Source: Hymenobacter cellulosivorans
GTDB taxonomy: Bacteria; Bacteroidota; Bacteroidia; Cytophagales; Hymenobacteraceae
Assembly: GCF_022919135.1 (NCBI RefSeq)
Contig: NZ_CP095049.1
Coordinates: forward strand, 1,988,501 to 2,052,500
Direction of reading: 5' to 3'
Length of the DNA stretch: 64,000 nucleotides
The position numbers were made by a program, and so were the translations under genes. Below the pieces are notes generated by a model. It did no database searches and had not been told where the DNA came from. It saw only the letters and a program-made list of their open reading frames with translations. Shown here one piece after another: positions 17,732 through 26,716 of the stretch. Position 1 is the first letter of the stretch. Each line of letters begins with the position of its first letter.

Positions 17732-18265
17732 ATGCACCCCAACAACCCCTTAGAAGTCTGGCTCCGCGGCCCCCTGCCCGAGGTACCCCCGCTGCTCCAG
17801 CCCGTTGCTCATGCTCTGTTGCAGGCCCGCGAAGAGCTTACTGCGCTGCTCCTTAATTTCCCCGCCGACTTGCTGTGGCAGCAGCCCGGCGGGGTGGCTT
17901 CGGTGGGCTTTCACCTGCAGCACCTGCGCGGCGTCCTCGACCGGCTGCTAACCTACGCCCGCGGTGCGGCCCTGAGCCCGGAGCAGTTGGAGGCCCTGCG
18001 GCAGGAAGGCCAGCCCGCCTCCGCCGCTGATACAGCGGCCAGTCTGGTAGCGGCCTTCAACGAGCAGGTAGACAAGGCCATGGCCCAGCTGATAGCCACG
18101 CCGGAGGCTACGCTGACCGAAGTCCGGACTGTGGGGCGGGCCCAATTGCCTTCTACGGTACTGGGGTTGCTGGTGCACGCCGCCGAGCACACCATGCGCC
18201 ATCTGGGGCAGCTGCTCGTCACGGCCCGAGTCCTGCTGGCACAGGCGGCCGCCGTTTCCGAATAA
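17732..18265 (+). CDS. DinB/YfiT-fold metal-binding protein
   Basis: The product has 177 residues and is almost wholly helical. Three histidine-bearing motifs characteristic of the DinB four-helix bundle are visible: HLQHL after the second helix (VGFHLQHLRGVLDRLL), and HAAEHTMRHLGQLLVT in the last helix. These should bind one metal ion. DinB proteins include thiol transferases (bacillithiol or mycothiol dependent) and many members of unknown function. The gene is transcribed away from the aminotransferase and ends before a shared bidirectional terminator. Confidence 0.82.
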   Translation: MHPNNPLEVWLRGPLPEVPPLLQPVAHALLQAREELTALLLNFPADLLWQQPGGVASVGFHLQHLRGVLDRLLTYARGAALSPEQLEALRQEGQPASAADTAASLVAAFNEQVDKAMAQLIATPEATLTEVRTVGRAQLPSTVLGLLVHAAEHTMRHLGQLLVTARVLLAQAAAVSE

Positions 18266-18586
18266 AAACGAGTGTAGGAGCCGTCGGAACGGGCCGCGGG
18301 GTACTTTAGGGGGCTGCTCAAGTCGAGCTTGTCCGCTCTGTGGCCGGTTGGTACCGGGCAAGCGGCGGTTGGTGTAATAAACTTCACAAGGCCCACAAGG
18401 CCCGCTACCTTTCCATCATCAATTGAACTCCAGAGTACTTGTCGGGGCCGGGCCATGCTGCTTGGTACAGGTTTCCGCCCCGGTACATATGGTGGAGAAG
18501 GGATACAATTGGTTTGGAAGAGAACTAAAAAAAGGCACCCAATCGGGTGCCTTTTTTTGTGAAATGCTTCGTTGGGTGTCGGCCCC
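18266..18586. other. Convergent intergenic region
   Basis: This 321-base gap separates two genes that point toward each other. It holds the terminator at 18527-18558. The rest shows no gene that I can support; a 77-codon frame at 18329-18562 runs through the terminator and has no recognisable features. Confidence 0.5.
18527..18558. terminator. Bidirectional terminator of the GGCACCC type
   Basis: A stem with core GGCACCC / GGGTGCC and a four-base loop (AATC) is flanked by A7 on one side and T7 on the other, so it can work on both strands for the converging DinB and HTH genes. Confidence 0.9.
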
Positions 18587-19039
18587 CTAGGGACGAGCCC
18601 CGGCAGCCGGGGCTGCCTGCCGAATCCGCTTGAGGGCCTTGCTTACCGTCACGTAGCTGATAGAAGGCGCGTAGCCGGCACCCACCAGAAACTCCGCCAG
18701 CTGGCGCAGGCTCCAGGACGCGTGCGGCTCGTCGGCCACCAGGTGGGTGAGTACGGCTTCGGCGGCGGGTGTGAGCTTGGTGGGCGCGCCACCCTGCACC
18801 GAGGCAGCCAAATAGGCCGTGAGGCCCAGGCGGCGGTAGGCCCGGCGCATGGCGTACACCCGGTCTTCGGTGGTGCCCAGGTGCTGGGCGCAGACCGCTG
18901 CCGAGTGGCCCGCGGCCCAGTACAGCAGCACCTGAGCCCGATTCTGCTGCAGCGGGAGCAGGCCGTCCTGCCGCAGGTAGTCGTCGAGTTGCTGCCGCTG
19001 CCGGGTGGTTAAGTCAAGAGTCTGCCGCTGGCGCCCCAT
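18587..19039 (-). CDS. Helix-turn-helix protein like the N-terminal part (orfA) of IS630 transposases
   Basis: This 150-residue protein has two HTH units. The first is QNRAQVLLYWAAGHSAAVCAQHLGTTEDRVYAMRRAYRR and the second, after a linker, is ASWSLRQLAEFLVGAGYAPSISYVTVSKALKRI. This arrangement matches the DNA-binding region of IS630/Tc1-type transposases. No DDE catalytic half follows in the next 300 bases in any frame, and I see no terminal inverted repeats. It is either a remnant or a solo regulator derived from a transposase. It lies just downstream of the sugar permease gene. Confidence 0.7.
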   Translation of the reverse strand: MGRQRQTLDLTTRQRQQLDDYLRQDGLLPLQQNRAQVLLYWAAGHSAAVCAQHLGTTEDRVYAMRRAYRRLGLTAYLAASVQGGAPTKLTPAAEAVLTHLVADEPHASWSLRQLAEFLVGAGYAPSISYVTVSKALKRIRQAAPAAGARP

Positions 19040-19081
19040 GCTAGAATAGTGGATATGGTTAATAAAGCGACTAGCCCGGGC

Positions 19082-20350
19082 TTAGGCGGCGGGCTGCCGG
19101 ATGATGTGCCCTTTGAGGCCGTACCAGAAGATGTAGACATAGCACAGCACCGGCAGCACGAAAGCCCAGCGCAGGGAGCTGGCATCGGCTACCAGGGCGA
19201 AGAGCAGCGGTACAATGGCCCCGCCCACGATGGCCACGTTGAGCAAGCCCGAGGCCTGCTCGGTGTGGCGGCCCAGGCCGGCCACGGCCAGCGTGAAGAT
19301 GGTGGCAAACATAATGGAGTTCATCAGGCCCACGGCCAGCAGGCTCCACATGGCTAGTTCGCCCCGGGTGAGGGCCGAAACGATGAGCAGCAGCACGGCC
19401 CCAATGGCGTTGAAGGCCAGCAGGCGGCCGGGGTTAAACTTGTTGAGCAGGTAGGCCCCGATAAAGCGGCCTACCATGGCCCCGCCCCAATAGTACGACA
19501 CCTGCTTACCGGCCGCAGCCGGTGCCATGTCCATCACCTCGGGCAGGTGCAGGTAGCTCACGATGTGAGAGCCAATGGCAACTTCCCCGCCCACGTAAGC
19601 AAAGATTCCCACCATGCCCAACAGCAAATGCCGGAATTGAAAGATACTTTCCGTGGTGCCGGCCGCGGCCGGAGCGTGGGTGATAGTCGGGAGCTTGAGC
19701 AAGGCCAGCAGGCCGCTAATCACCAGCAGCACGGCCCCGATACCGAGGTAGGGCACCTGCACGGCTTTCACATCGATGGCCGCGGCGGCCTGGGGCGTAT
19801 CCAGGGCGGGCAGGTGGGACAAAATCAGCCAGGTGCCCAGCAGCGGAGCCACGGTAGTGCCTAGCGAGTTGAAGGCCTGGGTGAGCGTGAGCCGGGCCGG
19901 GGCCGAGCGGGCCGGACCCAGAATAGCTACGTAGGGGTTGCCGGCCACTTGCAGCAGCACCACGCCGGTAGCCAGCACAAACAGCGCCGCCAGAAACAGG
20001 CCGTAGCTGCGGCTGTCGGCTGCAGGGTAAAACAGAAAGCAGCCCAGGGCCGCCACTACGAAACCCGTGAGCATGCCGCCCTTATAGCCCAGGCTCTTGA
20101 CCAGCGCCCCAGCCGGCACCCCCATCACGAAGTAGGCCCCGAAAAAGCAGAAGTTAATCAGGTTGGCCTGAGTATAGTTGAGCTGGAAAATCGACTTGAG
20201 GTAGGGAATCAGAATGTCGTTGAGGCAGGTGATAAAGCCCATCATGAAAAATAGCACCGTCAGCGACGACAAGGCCGAGGTGTAGCTCGGCGTGTTCTGG
20301 TCGTTGTCGGCGGCGGGAGGGCTGGTAGTGGTAGGGGCAACTAAGGCCAT
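19082..20350 (-). CDS. FHS-family (FucP/GluP-type) sugar:H+ symporter
   Basis: The product has 422 residues with twelve predicted helices. The N-terminal half has FMMGFITCLNDILIPYLKSIFQLNYTQANLINFCFFGAYFVMG-like sequence, and LQVAGNPYVAILGP follows, both hallmarks of FucP/GluP/NagP permeases. The central loop is short. It should bring a monosaccharide (glucose, fucose, galactose or similar) across the inner membrane with protons. It is the last gene of the long minus-strand block and would supply uptake of the sugar released by the upstream glycoside hydrolases. ATG 20350 is chosen; an earlier start adds two residues. Confidence 0.9.
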   Translation of the reverse strand: MALVAPTTTSPPAADNDQNTPSYTSALSSLTVLFFMMGFITCLNDILIPYLKSIFQLNYTQANLINFCFFGAYFVMGVPAGALVKSLGYKGGMLTGFVVAALGCFLFYPAADSRSYGLFLAALFVLATGVVLLQVAGNPYVAILGPARSAPARLTLTQAFNSLGTTVAPLLGTWLILSHLPALDTPQAAAAIDVKAVQVPYLGIGAVLLVISGLLALLKLPTITHAPAAAGTTESIFQFRHLLLGMVGIFAYVGGEVAIGSHIVSYLHLPEVMDMAPAAAGKQVSYYWGGAMVGRFIGAYLLNKFNPGRLLAFNAIGAVLLLIVSALTRGELAMWSLLAVGLMNSIMFATIFTLAVAGLGRHTEQASGLLNVAIVGGAIVPLLFALVADASSLRWAFVLPVLCYVYIFWYGLKGHIIRQPAA

Positions 20351-20403
20351 GAGCAAAGAAGGGAAAGGGAGAGAAAAGAAAGGAGGCCGCCACAGCCGGG
20401 CGG

Positions 20404-21120
20404 TTATTTGCGTTTGAGGGCCTGGGCTACGGCCTGGTTGAGCAGGGGCTCCATCACGCGGTAGCCGGCCAGGTTGGGATGCACACCGTCTTCGCCGTAC
20501 GCCTTGCGCAGGCCCTGCTGCTCATCGGCCATAGCCGAGTGGAAATCGAGGTAGACGAGGCGCTGTTGGTCGGCGTAGGCTTTGAGCTGCTTGTTCAGGG
20601 CCACGATTTTGGGCGCCGGGTTCAGGCCCTTGCGCCACCAGAAGTCGGTGGCGGGCAGCACCGAGGCCAGCACCACCCGGATGCGGTGGGCCTGGGCCAG
20701 CTCCACCATGCTCATGATGTTGCTCATCGTGTTTTGGGGCACGTAGGGGCCGCCATTCTCAGCTACGTCGTTGGTGCCCACGATAATGACCACCACGGCG
20801 GGGCGCAGATTAATAACGTCCTGGCGGAAGCGCAGCAGGGTCTGGCCCGTGTGCTGCCCGCTGATGCCGCGCCCGATGTAGCCGTAGGGTTTGCCCTGGA
20901 AGAAGGCCGAGTCCTCTTTGACCCAGCCCTCAGTAATGGAGTTGCCGATAAGTACCACCCGGGCCGGACTGGCCGGCGGGGCCGGCAGCCGCTCATTGGC
21001 CGCGGCGTAGCGTTGCAGCTTGGCGTAGTCGGCCACGGGCTGCTGGGCCTGGGCTGCCACGGGGGCCAGCAGGGCCGTGGTTAGCAGCAGGCCAGCCAAT
21101 GTAAAAGAGCGTGTTTTCAT
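20404..21120 (-). CDS. Secreted SGNH/GDSL-family hydrolase
   Basis: This 238-residue protein has a signal peptide (LLLTTALLAPVAAQAQ). All four SGNH blocks are visible: GNSITEGW (Ser61), a Gly in YIGRGISGQ, GTND (Asn117) and DGVHPN (Asp211, His214). In Bacteroidota such enzymes often act as carbohydrate esterases or on platelet-activating-factor-like lipids. Here it follows the glycoside hydrolases of the locus on the same strand, so removal of acyl groups from the target glycan is the most likely role (inference). Confidence 0.88.
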   Translation of the reverse strand: MKTRSFTLAGLLLTTALLAPVAAQAQQPVADYAKLQRYAAANERLPAPPASPARVVLIGNSITEGWVKEDSAFFQGKPYGYIGRGISGQHTGQTLLRFRQDVINLRPAVVVIIVGTNDVAENGGPYVPQNTMSNIMSMVELAQAHRIRVVLASVLPATDFWWRKGLNPAPKIVALNKQLKAYADQQRLVYLDFHSAMADEQQGLRKAYGEDGVHPNLAGYRVMEPLLNQAVAQALKRK

Positions 21121-21232
21121 AATAGTACGCGGAACGGGTGGACCAAGAACGAGGTAGAAACGTCTACTTATGTCTCATCAGTGGTGCCGTACCAACGAGC
21201 GTCGTTTGACAACCTGTCGTTTGGTTTGCTCA

Positions 21233-21271
21233 AAGCCCTGAAAGCAGCAGTGAGAGCTACTTCCAGGGCTT
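21233..21271 (-). terminator. Weak hairpin downstream of the first GH30 gene
   Basis: An 8-base stem (AAGCCCTG / CAGGGCTT) encloses a 23-base loop between the GH30 stop and the SGNH hydrolase gene. It may be a partial terminator or processing site; no clear T-tract follows. Confidence 0.35.
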
Positions 21272-21325
21272 GCTGAGGCATTGCTGCATACCCGGGCCTT
21301 GCTTGGGCTTGCCCGAGCTTTATGG

Positions 21326-22801
21326 CTAGTTGATAACGAAGGTCATAATAGAGTGGGGCTGGCTGCTGGCCATGGCCGCTTGGCCCTGCATCCAGAGCTG
21401 GAAGTCCTGGGCCTTGTCGCCGTCGTTCATCACCACTACGGCTACTTTGCCATCGGTATTGATAAAGGCCGTGGAGCTCAGATGGTCGCGGTTCGAGGAA
21501 CTCACGATGCGCTTGGCGCCGGGGCGGATGAACTTGGAGAAGTGGCCGATGTAGTAGTAAATGTTGGTGTAAATCAGCTTGCCGGTACGCGTGTCGCCGA
21601 TAAGCGGGGCGTAGCAGTAGTTCTTGACGTGGTTGGGGCCGCCTTTTTCATCGAGCAGGATGTTCCAGTCGGTCCAGCCCACGTTGCCGTTGTTGAAGTC
21701 GTTAATCATCGACATGCCGTACTTCTCGCCCAGGGCCCAGTCATTGACTTTATTGAAGTCAAACTTCTCGATGCAGGCCTCGGTGAGCAGCAGGTTCTTG
21801 TCGGGGTAGGTTTCGCGCACGCGCTGCACGTTGTCGAACATCATTTTGCTGCCGGTCCAGGTTTCGTACCAGTGGTAGCCTACGCCCCACACGTACTGGG
21901 CCGCCTTGGGGTCGTCGAGGATGGTGCTGGCGCGCTGGTACACCTGGTCCCGGTTGTGGTCCCAGGCAATGAGCTTCCGGTCGCCCAGGCCGCTTTTCTT
22001 CAGCGTGGGGCCCAGGTATTCCTTGATAAAGTCGCGCTCCTCGGTGGCCGAAAACACGCAGGATTCCCAGGTTTGCACGGCCATGGGCTCGTTCTGAGTG
22101 CTCAGGCCCCAGATTGGGATGCCCTGGCGCTCATACTCCTTGATGAACTTGACGTAGTGGTCGGCCCAGGTCTGGCGGTACTGGGGCAGCAGCTTGCCAC
22201 CCTTGAGGCGGTTGCTGTTGTCCTTCATCCAGGCCGGCGGGCTCCAGGGGGCCACGTACATCGTGAGCTTACCGCCGGCAGCGGCAATGGCCTGCTTGAT
22301 GAAAGGAATGCGGTACTGCTCGTCGTGCTTGACGCTGAAGGTTTTGAGGCTCTCGTCCTTATCGGCGATGTAGTCGTAGGGTGCCGTCGAGAAGTCGGAG
22401 CTGGCAATGGTGGTGCGGCCCAGGGTGTAGCCGATGCCCTTGGTGGGGCTGTAGTAGGCCTGCATGAATTCCTGCTGCTGGTCCTTGCTGAGCTTGGCGT
22501 AGGTTTCGGCCGCCGCGTCGGTCAGGGCTCCGCCGATGCCGAGCACCGTCTGGAAAGTCTTGGTGGGGTCCACAAACACGCAAATCTGGGTTTCCAGCGG
22601 CTGGGGAGAGGGCTGGAAACTCAGGCTGGATCCTGCGGCCAGGCGCTGGTCGGTGCCGGCTACGGTGGCGTACACCTGGGCCTTTTTGCCGGCCACGGAG
22701 TACGCCTTGAAGTTGCGGGCGGGGTTGGTGGCGTTTTGCGCCAGGGCACTGCTTACGCTCAGGGCGGTCAGCAGCAAGGAAGGTAGAAGCTTGTTGAACA
22801 T
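21326..22801 (-). CDS. Secreted glycoside hydrolase family 30 (glucosylceramidase-like)
   Basis: This 491-residue enzyme has a signal peptide (LLPSLLLTALSVSSALAQ) and no lipobox. The GH30 (beta/alpha)8 barrel shows TFQTVLGIGGALTDAAAE, YVAPWSPPAWMKDN, STQNEP with Glu238 as acid/base, and LLLTEAC with Glu341 as nucleophile. A beta-sandwich at the C-terminus ends NDGDKAQDFQLWMQGQ. It is clearly different from the two other GH30 proteins of this locus (a Cys, not Gln, follows the nucleophile motif), and looks most like subfamily 1 beta-glucosidase/glucosylceramidase enzymes. It may act on the short beta-glucan pieces that the others release (inference). Confidence 0.92.
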   Translation of the reverse strand: MFNKLLPSLLLTALSVSSALAQNATNPARNFKAYSVAGKKAQVYATVAGTDQRLAAGSSLSFQPSPQPLETQICVFVDPTKTFQTVLGIGGALTDAAAETYAKLSKDQQQEFMQAYYSPTKGIGYTLGRTTIASSDFSTAPYDYIADKDESLKTFSVKHDEQYRIPFIKQAIAAAGGKLTMYVAPWSPPAWMKDNSNRLKGGKLLPQYRQTWADHYVKFIKEYERQGIPIWGLSTQNEPMAVQTWESCVFSATEERDFIKEYLGPTLKKSGLGDRKLIAWDHNRDQVYQRASTILDDPKAAQYVWGVGYHWYETWTGSKMMFDNVQRVRETYPDKNLLLTEACIEKFDFNKVNDWALGEKYGMSMINDFNNGNVGWTDWNILLDEKGGPNHVKNYCYAPLIGDTRTGKLIYTNIYYYIGHFSKFIRPGAKRIVSSSNRDHLSSTAFINTDGKVAVVVMNDGDKAQDFQLWMQGQAAMASSQPHSIMTFVIN

Positions 22802-22885
22802 GATAAGGAAAGTATGCGCGGGGAGGACCGCATATGCGGCCCGCCGGCTCCGGGATGCCGACGGGCCGCAGGTAAAAAAATCAAG

Positions 22886-25018
22886 CTAGCGGCTAATAAC
22901 CAGGCGCCGCTGCAGCTGACCGTCAGCAGTGCCTACGCGCAGTACGTATACACCGCTGGGAAGGGTGGCTACGTTCAGCGTGAACGAGTTAAGGCCGGTT
23001 TTAGCCAAGGCAGCAGGGCGCTGAAGAACAGTTTTGCCGAGCATGTCTACCAGTGACATCTGCAGGGGCTGGGCCTGGTCGGCGGTGTAGTCGAAGGCTA
23101 TTTCGGTGGTTACGGTAGTGGGGTAGAGCTGCAAACGGGCATCGGCTACAGAGCCGGCCGCGGCCAGCGTAGTGCGGGCCGCGCCCTGGTCCGAAAACCA
23201 CCAGCGCTGGTTGTCGCCGCCGCCGTAGGTCCACATGTGCACGGCTGCGCCGTCGGCAGTCGAGTTGTTCGAGACGTCGAGGGCCTTGCCGCTGTACTTG
23301 CTGATGATGCGGTACGTGCCGTCGCCGTTGGCAATAATCTGCCAGTACTGGCTATCCTGGCTCAGCCAGTCCCACTGGTGGGTCAGGGCGCCGTCGGCGG
23401 TGCTGGGGCCGGCAATGTCGAGGCTCTTGTTGCTGTTGATGTTCACGATGCGCACGTAGCCGCCGCCGGCGTCCACGAGCTTCCACTTCTGGCTGGCCGT
23501 GTTAGCCCAGGTCCACTGCTGCACCCGGCCGCCGTTGGCCGTCGAGTTAGCCGATACTTCCAGGGCTTTGCCGCCGTTTTTGGAGCTGATTTCGTAGATG
23601 CGCCCGACAACCGGGCCCCCGCTGGTGTTGCCGCCGGTGCCGTTGTAGTTGCCGCCACCAGGGTAGTTCACGATGCCGTTCTGGTTCGGCGATACGGCCG
23701 CCACGGTGGTGTTGGGCACGCAGTTGGCCCACTGAATGTTGGTCAGCACCTGATTCAGGCCGGCAGGGCCGTCTACCACGTAGGGCGGGTTGATGTGCAT
23801 GAAGGCCGGATTGCTGCGGTCCTCGAAGCGCTTGTAGGTCCAGTGGCACCAGCCGATGCCCACCGAGTTAAGGTTCTTGGCCGCGTCGCGCATCCAGGTG
23901 TCGGTGTTTTCGCCGGTTTCGCCAATCCAGATCGGCACGTTGTGGGTCGAGCGGAAGTTGCGCAGGTCGCCGATGAAGCGGATGTTGTTGGCATTGCCCC
24001 CGGTCGAGTTCACACCGTTGTCCATCAGGTAGGTGTCGCCGCTGTAGCGGTGCGAGTTATACACCAGGTTGGAGCGGTTGGGGAAGGTAAACGGCTCCAT
24101 ATAGTTGTAGTCGTTGCCCCAGCCGTTGCCTTCGAGCAGAATCAGGTGGTTGTCGCCCTGGCCCCGGATGGACGTAATCAGACGCTGGTACACGTCGTGA
24201 ATCTTCTGGTTGCTGGGGTAGTTGTTGGGCTCGTTGATGAGGTCGTACATGGCCACCCGCGAGTCGTTCTTGTAGCGGTTCGACACAAAGCGCCACAGCC
24301 GGTCGAGCACATCCTGGTTGATCTGGCGGTTCCAGAGGTCGTTAGGCACAATCTGGTCGGCGATGTTGGCGTCGGTGCCCTGGGAGCCGGGCACGGCGTG
24401 CATGTCGAGCACCACGTACATGTTGTTGGCCTGGGCCCAAGCCAGGGTGTTGTCAATCATGCGCAGCGCCTCCATGCTGTTGGGGTCGGTGAAGAGCTGA
24501 TTGTTGTTGTACCAGCTCGTAAGCTGGCTCACGTAGGAATCGTAGCTCACCGTGCCCAGCATTACCTTGGTGCGCACGGCCCGCTGAGCTGGCGTCAGGA
24601 ACAGCTCGTAGTGCAGCGGCAGGCGCACGCAGTTAAAGCCCTTCGAGGCAATGTAGTCGATGTCGGGCTTGGTAATGAAGTTGTTGCGGTAGTTCTGGTA
24701 AAAGGTCTCGATGGCCGCCTCGCTCATGCCCTGGTTGTAGAGCGTCCGCTTGACCATGCCCTGGGTTTTGAAGTCTTTGTCGCCGATGCGGATGCCGCCC
24801 CAGTTATACTTCATCATGTAGCCTTCCTGCACGGCCCAGTTGCCCAGGTTCATGCCGTTCAGGATTACTTCCTGGTTGCTGGCATTGACGATGCGCTGCC
24901 CATCGGCGCGCAGAAAGCTTTGGGCCGTAGCCTGCTGGCCCAGGGCCAGACCGGCGGCCAAGACCAGGGCCGTGCGCAGCTGCCGAGCCGCACCCGCTAA
25001 AAAGGTAGTTTTGTTCAT
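22886..25018 (-). CDS. GH5 glycanase with ricin-type lectin domain and T9SS tail
   Basis: The product has 710 residues. After a signal peptide (LVLAAGLALGQQATAQ) comes a GH5 catalytic barrel, with NGMNLGNWAVQEGY, GFNCVRLPLHYELF, DLINEPNN (acid/base Glu263) and IWIGETGE (nucleophile Glu367). A Gly/Asn-rich linker near 450-470 leads to a ricin-type beta-trefoil lectin with repeated KALEVSANST, KSLDIAGPST and KALDVSNNST units ending in QRWWF. The C-terminal 80 or so residues (LQLYPTTVTTEIAFDY to QRRLVISR) form a T9SS sorting domain. It should be a surface or secreted endo-acting glycanase that binds its substrate. The GH5 subfamily cannot be fixed by eye; an exo- or endo-beta-glucanase is likely from context. 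Confidence 0.92.
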   Translation of the reverse strand: MNKTTFLAGAARQLRTALVLAAGLALGQQATAQSFLRADGQRIVNASNQEVILNGMNLGNWAVQEGYMMKYNWGGIRIGDKDFKTQGMVKRTLYNQGMSEAAIETFYQNYRNNFITKPDIDYIASKGFNCVRLPLHYELFLTPAQRAVRTKVMLGTVSYDSYVSQLTSWYNNNQLFTDPNSMEALRMIDNTLAWAQANNMYVVLDMHAVPGSQGTDANIADQIVPNDLWNRQINQDVLDRLWRFVSNRYKNDSRVAMYDLINEPNNYPSNQKIHDVYQRLITSIRGQGDNHLILLEGNGWGNDYNYMEPFTFPNRSNLVYNSHRYSGDTYLMDNGVNSTGGNANNIRFIGDLRNFRSTHNVPIWIGETGENTDTWMRDAAKNLNSVGIGWCHWTYKRFEDRSNPAFMHINPPYVVDGPAGLNQVLTNIQWANCVPNTTVAAVSPNQNGIVNYPGGGNYNGTGGNTSGGPVVGRIYEISSKNGGKALEVSANSTANGGRVQQWTWANTASQKWKLVDAGGGYVRIVNINSNKSLDIAGPSTADGALTHQWDWLSQDSQYWQIIANGDGTYRIISKYSGKALDVSNNSTADGAAVHMWTYGGGDNQRWWFSDQGAARTTLAAAGSVADARLQLYPTTVTTEIAFDYTADQAQPLQMSLVDMLGKTVLQRPAALAKTGLNSFTLNVATLPSGVYVLRVGTADGQLQRRLVISR

Positions 25019-25151
25019 GTTCTGTGGGAATTTTGGTTGTGGAAAAAAAAGAGAGACAGAGCGAAGAACAGGTGTGTGCAGGGCGAGCGGAGGGGGCGGA
25101 GGGAGCGGGTAAGTTGAAAAGCGGAAAAAAGGCGTTAGAAATAGGCCGGAG

Positions 25152-26654
25152 CTACCAGACGTAGGTGCCCACGGCGCCGGCGCTCAAGGTGCTGGTTGCC
25201 ACCTTGCCCCGGTACTGAATATCGAAGCTCTGGGACTGGCTGCTGCCATTTTGCACGATGAGTACCTTCTTGCCGTCGGGGTTCTTGAAGGCCACGTTCG
25301 ACAGGCTGCTAGGCACGTTGGTATCGATGCGCACCGAGCCGGGGCGCACGAACTTGCTGGCGTGGGCAATGATGTAGTAAGCCACGTTGCGCGCCACGCT
25401 GTTGCCATTGATGGTCAGCGCGCCCAGGCAGGTCGAGCAGCCACCGTCGGTGTGGGGGCCGTAGTTCTGGTCGGCGGCCAAGTTCCACTCCAGCACGTTC
25501 TTGCTCCAGTTGCGCGTGGCCCCAATAATCAGGTTGTTGATGTGCCAGCCAAAGTCGCCGGCGAAGTTGCCGGGGCCGCCCACCCACTGTTCGGTGAAGT
25601 ACACGTTCTTGTTGGGGTAGGCGTTATGCACGCCATTGAGGGCTGAAATGCTGCCCGAGTAGAGGTGAAATGCCGAGCCGTCCACGTACTGGCTGGCGGC
25701 CGGGTCGGCCAGAATCGTCAGCGGGTAATCGGTGCGGTCAGTGTTGTGGTCGTAGAGAATAATCTTGGTATTGAGCCCCGCGGCCCGCAGCGCCGGACCC
25801 ACGTGGTTTTTGATGAAGTCGCCCTGCTCGGTGGCCGTCATGACCAGGCTGGGATTGTTGTACTCGTTCAAGGGCTCGTTTTGCAGCGTCACCGCGTCGA
25901 GCGTGATGCCCTCGGCCTGCATGGCCTTGAGGTATTTCACGAAATACTGGGCGTAAACACCGTAGTACTCGGGCTTCAAAGAGCCGCCTTTCAGACTGTT
26001 ATTGGTTTTCATCCAGGCCGGTGCCGACCACGGTGAGCCCAGAATCTGGATCTTGGGATTAATGGCCAGAATGCTCTTAAGTACCGGAATCAGGTCGGTT
26101 TTGTCGGGCGCGATGCTGAATTTTTCCAGCTGAGGGTCGGTCTGACCGGCGGGCAGATCGTCGTAGGTAAAGGGCTTGGCATCCAGGTCAGAAGCCCCGA
26201 TACTGATGCGTAGGTAGCTGGTGCCAATATTGCTGTTGTCGGTAGCAAACAATTCCTGCAGCAGGGCCGTTTTGGTGGCCGCGCTCAGCTGGTTGATCAG
26301 CATGGCGCTGCCCCCGGTAAGCGTGTAGCCAAACCCGTCGATGGACTGGTAAGTCCGGGTAGTATCCACTACGATGGTCGGGTTGGAGCTGCTGGGCGCC
26401 TGGAAGTTCAGGACCGCAGTACTTTTCTGGAACAGCGAGGCCTGGTCGGGCGTGGTCAGCCACAGGGCCACCTGCGACGGACCCGTGGGGGTACCGCCTC
26501 CGCCGCCCGTGCCACCGGTAGTACCACCCGTGGTGCCGCCGGGAGCCGGCGTGTCATCTTCCTTCGAAGTACACTGCGTAAGCAGAGCCGCCGGCAGCAG
26601 CAGGTAGCTCAGAGCCAGAACAAAACGGCGGGAAGCAGAAGAGGAAAAACGCAT
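25152..26654 (-). CDS. GH30 lipoprotein, probable endo-beta-1,6-glucanase (copy 2)
   Basis: This 500-residue lipoprotein has lipobox LLTQC (Cys28), then a Gly/Thr-rich spacer (residues 38-58) that should hold the enzyme away from the membrane. The GH30 barrel shows SIDGFGYTLTGGSAMLI, YLRISIGASDLDA, LGSPWSAPAWMKTN, LQNEPLNEYNNP (acid/base Glu260) and VYFTEQW (nucleophile Glu355). The LQNEPL...NNPSL and YDHN features match the GH30 group that includes bacterial beta-1,6-glucanases. It is about half identical by eye to the product of 27879-29306 and probably arose by tandem duplication, with an unrelated T9SS gene between them. Confidence 0.9.
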   Translation of the reverse strand: MRFSSSASRRFVLALSYLLLPAALLTQCTSKEDDTPAPGGTTGGTTGGTGGGGGTPTGPSQVALWLTTPDQASLFQKSTAVLNFQAPSSSNPTIVVDTTRTYQSIDGFGYTLTGGSAMLINQLSAATKTALLQELFATDNSNIGTSYLRISIGASDLDAKPFTYDDLPAGQTDPQLEKFSIAPDKTDLIPVLKSILAINPKIQILGSPWSAPAWMKTNNSLKGGSLKPEYYGVYAQYFVKYLKAMQAEGITLDAVTLQNEPLNEYNNPSLVMTATEQGDFIKNHVGPALRAAGLNTKIILYDHNTDRTDYPLTILADPAASQYVDGSAFHLYSGSISALNGVHNAYPNKNVYFTEQWVGGPGNFAGDFGWHINNLIIGATRNWSKNVLEWNLAADQNYGPHTDGGCSTCLGALTINGNSVARNVAYYIIAHASKFVRPGSVRIDTNVPSSLSNVAFKNPDGKKVLIVQNGSSQSQSFDIQYRGKVATSTLSAGAVGTYVW

Positions 26655-26716
26655 AGCAGTAGCAGAAGAAAATAGTGCCGGCCGCCCTGGTAGAGCGGCC
26701 GGCTGAAAATGAGAGG

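Noticed and set aside
18329..18562. 77-codon plus-strand gene
   Set aside because: It runs through a strong bidirectional terminator and has no recognisable features.
21281..22786. 501-codon plus-strand frame opposite a GH30 gene
   Set aside because: Antisense shadow; the minus-strand GH30 has full catalytic motifs.
23237..25000. 587-codon open frame on the plus strand opposite the GH5 gene
   Set aside because: It is an antisense shadow of a high-GC gene. It has no signal, domain or start context, and its composition (Val/Gly/His-rich) is typical of such shadows.
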